DNA of 64,000 nucleotides from CAMYKD01 sp041617155. Its GTDB lineage: Bacteria; Pseudomonadota; Alphaproteobacteria; Kiloniellales; JAKSDN01. Under the pieces are notes generated by a model, which saw nothing but the letters and a program-made list of their open reading frames with translations, was not told where the DNA came from and did not search any database. This document shows, one piece after another, positions 59,890-64,000 of this stretch (within the stretch, counting starts at the first letter, position 1; every line of letters begins with the position of its first letter). The stretch covers positions 9,414 through 73,413 of the forward strand of contig JBFJPL010000006.1 in NCBI GenBank assembly GCA_041617155.1. Reading direction: 5' to 3'. The translations under genes were made by a program, and so were the position numbers.

Positions 59890-60389
59890 CGAGGTTCTCC
59901 CTTCGCAAATCCGCTCCCCAAGGCAACGGCCGTTCGATCACGAGAAGGGAACATGGCGCCGGGACTGGCAACGCACCTCCGCTCATGACCAATACTCGGA
60001 CAGGCTCCTAGGAACGCATATCTCGATTTATGCCGGCTTGTTCCGTTCGGGCACGGAAATAGCGAAGGGACAGCCGCGCCTGCCTGGTACGACTGCCCCA
60101 AATCGTGCGGCCCCACTATATTGAAGCCTCATCGCACGGTCGCGAACATATCGGCCAATGCTTTGCAGATGGTGAACGCGGCATGGCCGTGACCGACTTT
60201 TTTCGCACGTATCTTTGCCGGTGCGACCGTGGTTCGAGGTGCAGGCTTGCGATTGAGACCAGTCTTCTGATTGGCAGGATTCTACAGTAAAACTGTAGAT
60301 GGGACGCTGATACATCTCTGGTTTCACCAAAAAACATTATATTATATAAATAAATAAGAAATTTTTATAAACTCTAATATTCTATTTTC

Positions 60390-60627
60390 TTGACGTTCGG
60401 GCAGGTATGCTTTACCTTTTCATTAATCATCGCAGCCGAGCGATGCCGAGTGTCGCTGGTGAGACGGTTGCGGCAGCCATGGCAGGGCACACAGGTGGAC
60501 AGACGATTTGAGCATGGAGAGATTGGCAAGAGCGGTGGCAGGTAGCTAGGACTAGAAAATCTCCTGGCAGGAGCGTTAGCTAGGGGTTGAGGAAAGAAAG
60601 GGCCGGGTTGCTCACTCCCGGCCCTTT
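60390..60627 (+). ncRNA. candidate small RNA of about 200 nt
   Basis: TTGACG (60390-60395) and TACCTT (60413-60418) are 17 bases apart, a plausible promoter. No reading frame follows. The sequence contains a TAGCTA...TAGCTA pair (around 60543 and 60577) enclosing CTCCTGGCAGGAG, and it ends in the perfect hairpin at 60597-60627 followed by T-rich sequence. No known RNA family is recognised. Confidence 0.25.
60597..60627. terminator. strong intrinsic terminator hairpin
   Basis: Perfect 11-base arms AAAGGGCCGGG/CCCGGCCCTTT with a 9-base loop. On the minus strand it is followed by TTTCTTTCC and lies 32 bp beyond the methyltransferase stop, so it terminates that gene. It may also end a plus-strand small RNA. 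Confidence 0.75.
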
Positions 60628-60658
60628 CGTATTGCCTGATGTCGACCGTGGGGCCTGA

Positions 60659-61765
60659 TCAGAGCTTCGAGATGGTCATGAAGGCATGGACGTAATCCAT
60701 CGCGTGGCCCTCGGGCTTGTACCGGACCCGCGCCTCATAGGTGTCATAGAAGAGATTGATTATTTCGCCACGCTGTTCTGCCGGGCGATCGGACGAAAGC
60801 GCGCTGTGGAATGTACTTTCGGTCCAGGACCGCAAGGTTGGAATGTAGGAACTGGCGAAGGCCGCCGCATCGCCGTGCCGGCTGAACTCGGCGGCGAAGG
60901 GGCAGGGGGTCACCCGGGTTTCGATGTGCTCCAGACGTAAGCCGGCCTGATGGACGGGGCTCCCCGGATCTTCGAGCGGCGCGGCGAACTCCGCCACTGT
61001 CTTGTAGTACTGCGGCAGGGTCATGGCCGTATATTCGTCGCGACTGATCACGCCGTCGTCCAAAAGGGCGCGCCAGATATCGTTGAAAGTATCGAACATA
61101 TTGATGCCGCCGGTGTGCCCGAGGTAGCGGCCCGCCTCGTCCTCGCAGAAATTGGCGAACACGAGACGGCCGCCCGGTCTAAGTTCGGCCGCGCGCCTGA
61201 GCAGGATCGTCTGCCAATCCCGCCGTCCTTGTTCGGCGAAGGCGGCTCGCGCGGCGGCTTCGGCGCCGACGGCCTGCACGTGGGTCGATATGTCGCAGGG
61301 CTTGCGGCTGAGCCAGTGCATCGCGGTCGCCGAGAAACCGAGGTCGAGGGTTTCCGGCGGCAAGATCTGCCGGTAGAAGGAGGTAGCCGAGGCGAAGACA
61401 TGGACGCCGTCCAGTTCCGACAAGGACCGTTCGGCGCCCTCCGACCCCTGGACGAGTCGAAACAGCGCATTGTAATCGTTGCGCGGCTGGTCGGTATAGA
61501 CCACTGAAACCGGCCTTTCCGGTCCCGATGCCCGGATCGTGGCGATCACCGCACGGACCATGTCCAGAGAGGTGCCGCCGTCCGCGCATCCCATGTCTGC
61601 AAAGGTAAAGGGCGCATTGCCGCGCGCCGGACCCATCGCCTCTATGGCCTCTAGGACCAGAGGTGTCACCGCATCGATCACGTCCTTGGCGCCCTTGGTG
61701 GAAAGCGAATAGTATCCGCCTCCCTTCATGGCCAGATCGCTGCCTTGCGGTCTGCTTGCGGCCAT
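60659..61765 (-). CDS. SABATH-type SAM-dependent carboxyl methyltransferase
   Basis: A 368-aa protein whose motifs follow the plant SABATH family in order: MKGGGYYSLSTKGA (N-terminal GG-x-Y-S), TFADMGCADGGTSLDMV (SAM loop, plant DLGCSSGPNT), VYTDQPRNDYNALFRLV (plant L-P-x-NDFN), TSFYRQILPPETLDLGFSAT and AMHWLSRKP (plant SLHWLS). The C-terminal half carries LIEAM-like TFNDIWRALLDDGVISRDEY and YYKTVAEF. SABATH enzymes methylate carboxyl groups of small acids. GGGAGGTGAA immediately precedes the ATG. The substrate in this organism is unknown; bacterial members are little studied. Confidence 0.85.
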   Translation of the reverse strand: MAASRPQGSDLAMKGGGYYSLSTKGAKDVIDAVTPLVLEAIEAMGPARGNAPFTFADMGCADGGTSLDMVRAVIATIRASGPERPVSVVYTDQPRNDYNALFRLVQGSEGAERSLSELDGVHVFASATSFYRQILPPETLDLGFSATAMHWLSRKPCDISTHVQAVGAEAAARAAFAEQGRRDWQTILLRRAAELRPGGRLVFANFCEDEAGRYLGHTGGINMFDTFNDIWRALLDDGVISRDEYTAMTLPQYYKTVAEFAAPLEDPGSPVHQAGLRLEHIETRVTPCPFAAEFSRHGDAAAFASSYIPTLRSWTESTFHSALSSDRPAEQRGEIINLFYDTYEARVRYKPEGHAMDYVHAFMTISKL

Positions 61766-61803
61766 TTCACCTCCCTCAGCCAGATCGATTCTTTGCCAGG
61801 CTC

Positions 61804-62025
61804 CTAGTGGCCGGCGTCGTCGTCGTAACCGTGCCGGTTGCTGTAGAATACCAGCCACATCAACCCGATGCCGAGGCCAAGACTCGCCAAGACCCCGAGG
61901 ACCAGTGCCAAAGTGCCATGGAAGCTCAGCTGGACATCGCCCATCTTATCCCAGACATAGGCCGCGACCAGCATAACCGTGACTAGCAGCCCCCCGAGGA
62001 GGAGTATCAACAGAAGTGTTTTCAT
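61804..62025 (-). CDS. small two-helix membrane protein
   Basis: A 73-aa protein with two membrane segments, LLLILLLGGLLVTVMLVAAY and GTLALVLGVLASLGLGIGLM, and a short acidic C-terminus (NRHGYDDDAGH). It starts at ATG 62025; the longer open frame upstream is not protein-like. It lies 38 bp upstream of the methyltransferase gene and may share its transcript. Function unknown. Confidence 0.68.
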   Translation of the reverse strand: MKTLLLILLLGGLLVTVMLVAAYVWDKMGDVQLSFHGTLALVLGVLASLGLGIGLMWLVFYSNRHGYDDDAGH

Positions 62026-62245
62026 AGCATCCGGTCGTATTGCTAAGTATTGGCGCCGGTGCCTGCGATCAGCCGGGGGTGATGCATGCTTGATGACCGG
62101 TTTCGTTGGTATAGCGCCATCATCATCCCAGTCCAAGATTTCCGTTGTCCGCGCTGTGCGGACCAAGATTTCCGTTGCCCTTTTGCCTTCAGGCGCTATA
62201 AACCCAGCGCTGTGGTTGGGGACCTGCGGTCCAATGACCGGCCGG

Positions 62246-62332
62246 GCGGCTGTGGCGGAATTGGTAGACGCGCAGCGTTGAGGGCGCTGTGGGGGAAACC
62301 CCGTGGAGGTTCAAGTCCTCTCAGCCGCACCA
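62246..62332 (+). tRNA. tRNA-Leu (GAG)
   Basis: An 87-nt leucine tRNA with acceptor arms GCGGCTG/CAGCCGC, encoded CCA, D-arm GGAATTGGTAGAC, anticodon loop TTGAGGG (anticodon GAG), a long class II variable arm (GGGGGAAACCCC) and T-loop GGTTCAAGTCC. It has the same acceptor stem as the second tRNA-Leu 119 bp downstream. Confidence 0.96.
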
Positions 62333-62451
62333 AGTTTCCCGCACGGCGTGGGCGGCGGTCCGTGCGCCAGTGGGTGCCTGCGGTGCGGCCCAGACGGTTC
62401 AGTGAGGGACGGGTGGTTCCCCTCCGGCGCTCCTTGAGAGCGTATGTCGCC

Positions 62452-62538
62452 GCGGCTGTGGCGGAATTGGTAGACGCGCTAGCTTCAGGTGCTAGTGATC
62501 GCAAGGTCGTGGGGGTTCGAGTCCCTCCAGCCGCACCA
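62452..62538 (+). tRNA. tRNA-Leu (CAG)
   Basis: An 87-nt leucine tRNA with acceptor GCGGCTG/CAGCCGC, encoded CCA, anticodon stem CTAGC/GCTAG with loop TTCAGGT (anticodon CAG), a long variable arm and T-loop GGTTCGAGTCC. It reads the CTG codon that dominates in this high-GC genome. Confidence 0.96.
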
Positions 62539-62569
62539 CATTTTCTCAGACCCGGGTTCGATTCCCGCC

Positions 62570-63565
62570 ATGACGTTGGACGACTTTACCCTTTCGCCAG
62601 ACCAGCTCGGCGAACTTGGGAAAAGCCTTGTGCGGCCGGAATGCGTCTTGGCGACAGCCGACGGCGCGGTCTACGTCGCCAATTTCGATGGCGGTGTCTC
62701 GCGTCTCGGCCCGGACGGGTCGCGACGGGACTTTCTGGGAGGCGGTGCGCCCGCGGTCAAAACCAACGGCTTCGCACTTACGCCTGCCGGTGATTTTCTT
62801 TGTGCCAACCTGTTGTCGCCGGGTGGCGTATGGCGGGTAACCCGGGACGGTCGCCAAGAACCGTTTCTGCTCGAAGTCGAGGGACAGCCTCTGCCGCCCT
62901 GCAACTTCGTCGCGCTCGACAGTCGAGGCCGGGTTTGGATCACGCTCAGCACTTGGCATGAACCGCGATCACTGGCCTACCGCCCGGATGTGGCCGACGG
63001 CAGCATCGTGTTGGTCGACCACCGCGGTGCTCGCATCGTTGCCGATGGCTTGGGCTACACCAACGAGGTGGCCCTCGATTCAAGCCAGAATTTCCTTTAC
63101 GTCAACGAGACCTTTGCGCGCCGGACCAGGCGATTTCGCGTCACCGATGAAGGCGCGCTCACGGACTCTCAGATCGTCGCTGAATACGGCCCGGGCACCT
63201 TTCCCGACGGCTTGGCTTTTGACGAGGAAGGCGGCCTTTGGGTCGTCAGCATTGTCTCCAACAGGCTGATTCGGATCGGTCCGAACGGCCGCCAGCACAT
63301 GGTGATCGAAGATGCCGATCCGACCTGGCTCGCCGAAGTCGAAACGGCATTTCAGGAGGGCCGCATGGATCGGCCGCATCTGGATAAGGTCAATTCACGG
63401 CACCTTAAGAATATCTCGAGCATCGCATTCGGTGGGCCGGAGAGGCGAACCGCGTACCTGGGCAATCTGCTCGACGATCGGATCTATAGCTTCGAGTGCC
63501 CGGTGGCTGGTCTCGAACCGGTTCACTGGCGTTTCGCCCTGTCGGCGTCAGCCGTGACCCTATGA
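62570..63565 (+). CDS. SMP-30/gluconolactonase-family protein
   Basis: A 331-aa six-bladed beta-propeller of the SMP-30 lactonase family. Metal-binding residues appear in RPECVLATADGAVYVANFDG (Glu), GLGYTNEVALDSSQNFLYVN (Asn) and GTFPDGLAFDEEGGLWVVSI (Asp). It would hydrolyse a sugar lactone or similar ester, which suits the sugar-acid genes elsewhere in the window. The ATG at 62570, 31 bp behind the tRNA-Leu, is used because the open frame upstream runs through the tRNA. Confidence 0.87.
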   Translation: MTLDDFTLSPDQLGELGKSLVRPECVLATADGAVYVANFDGGVSRLGPDGSRRDFLGGGAPAVKTNGFALTPAGDFLCANLLSPGGVWRVTRDGRQEPFLLEVEGQPLPPCNFVALDSRGRVWITLSTWHEPRSLAYRPDVADGSIVLVDHRGARIVADGLGYTNEVALDSSQNFLYVNETFARRTRRFRVTDEGALTDSQIVAEYGPGTFPDGLAFDEEGGLWVVSIVSNRLIRIGPNGRQHMVIEDADPTWLAEVETAFQEGRMDRPHLDKVNSRHLKNISSIAFGGPERRTAYLGNLLDDRIYSFECPVAGLEPVHWRFALSASAVTL

Positions 63566-63704
63566 CAGCGGCCGCGGGGAATGATCGCGCCTTTACGTCT
63601 TGTTTGGAGTTCGAGCCTTCCCAAATCCGCCATAGTCAGCCGACAAGCTATTCGTCACCCTGGTTTGTTCGGAGCGCAACTTCGAGCGGATTGTCGAGCC
63701 AACC

Positions 63705-64000
63705 ATGAGGCAAATCGCTTTCCTTCTGACCAGCCTGTGCCTGTTGCTTGCAGGATGCGCCGGGTTGGTAGAGCCTGGTGGCGAGCGCGTGGCGGATTGC
63801 CGGGCGGCCCTTGCCGAGATCGACTCCCTCGTTGATGCCGCGGGGGTTCGCGATGCCGAAGCCGCCCGAGTCCGGGGCTTTCCCTACCTTAGGGTAAACC
63901 GTTTTCTGGCCAGTTTCCGGTCGGAGCCAATGGAACCGGCGCGCCGCGATGCGTGGATCGAACGCATGCGGAACCTCGACCGGCAGGCCAGGCGGGTGGA
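63705..64000 (+). CDS. lipoprotein (partial, runs off the right edge)
   Basis: ATG 63705 opens MRQIAFLLTSLCLLLAGCAG, a lipoprotein signal peptide with lipobox LAGC. At least 98 residues are visible: ADCRAALAEIDSLVDAAGVR and AEAARVRGFPYLRVNRFLAS follow. The mature protein would be anchored in the envelope. The family is not recognised; the RGFPYLRVNRFLASF segment is the most distinctive part. Confidence 0.78.
   Translation, partial: MRQIAFLLTSLCLLLAGCAGLVEPGGERVADCRAALAEIDSLVDAAGVRDAEAARVRGFPYLRVNRFLASFRSEPMEPARRDAWIERMRNLDRQARRV

Larger units (their letters stand above)
59657..60658. other. 1-kb spacer with a 25-codon frame, AT-rich block and possible small RNA
   Basis: No ordinary gene is supported. 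Reading left to right: a minus-strand 25-codon frame at 59812-59889, then GC-neutral sequence without structure I can see, then an AT-rich block at 60325-60390, a promoter-like pair (60390-60418) and a strong hairpin (60597-60627). The last two could bound a small RNA. Confidence 0.45.

Noticed and set aside
62246..62538. tRNA-Leu genes as integration site of a genomic island
   Set aside because: No integrase gene and no duplicated tRNA 3' end are seen; the two genes are full-length isoacceptors with different anticodons.

Overview
The window is high-GC, densely packed DNA from an alphaproteobacterium. Pointers are the single SUF-type Fe-S operon (Rrf2 regulator, sufB-C-D-S-U-T-A order), the COQ9/TetR-type regulator, GlxA-type AraC control and a two-hairpin repeat of the kind common in that class. 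A Rhodospirillales- or Rhizobiales-like heterotroph is likely. I cannot name the species. There is no phage, plasmid or rRNA gene, and one complete insertion sequence.

Layout. (1) 1-13.5 kb: oxidation of sugar acids and hydroxy acids. It holds an IlvD/Edd dehydratase, a DenD-like epimerase/dehydrogenase, two fumarylacetoacetase-family enzymes, a D-2-hydroxyacid dehydrogenase, a beta-hydroxyacid dehydrogenase and a tartrate/D-malate dehydrogenase, with a Tat-exported sulfite oxidase and its cytochrome c in the middle. An IS5-family element (2994-4318) sits exactly behind the stop codon of a 56-aa membrane protein. (2) 13.5-17.3 kb: a 1239-residue protein that joins two different PLP-dependent domains. 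(3) 17.3-33.2 kb: quaternary-amine catabolism (beta-keto-acid cleavage enzyme, non-pyrrolysine MttB homologue, dimethylglycine/sarcosine dehydrogenase-type FAD-GcvT protein, hotdog thioesterase, GlxA/CdhR-like regulator), interleaved with an SDR, a HAD enzyme, a NamZ-type hydrolase, a DOMON-like protein, catalase and small membrane proteins. (4) 33.4-40.8 kb: a putative zinc protease and the suf operon. (5) 40.9-44.0 kb: a periplasmic haem cluster. It has a cytochrome c lacking one haem cysteine, two paralogous cytochrome P460-like proteins, one of which carries a 38-cysteine CNPC repeat region, and a Sel1 protein. (6) 44.0-58.0 kb: pyrimidine and related N-compound use. It has the uraA permease facing a URC1-URC4-upp set (the fungal-type URC uracil pathway), a TSUP exporter, creatinase, a cytosine-deaminase-like amidohydrolase, a cupin and a four-gene BMP-type nucleoside ABC transporter. 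(7) 58-64 kb: a second Sel1 protein, an AT-rich spacer, a PAS-like protein, a SABATH-type carboxyl methyltransferase, two tRNA-Leu genes, an SMP-30 lactonase and the start of a lipoprotein gene.

How the genes may work together. Cytosine would enter, be deaminated to uracil, be converted to UMP by Upp and then opened by URC1/URC4. Carnitine, betaine or creatine would be degraded to dimethylglycine and sarcosine and demethylated by the FAD-GcvT enzyme. The suf operon supplies Fe-S clusters, for example to the dehydratase. The strongest candidates for undescribed biology are the CNPC-repeat P460 protein with its neighbours, the double-PLP fusion and the bacterial SABATH methyltransferase.
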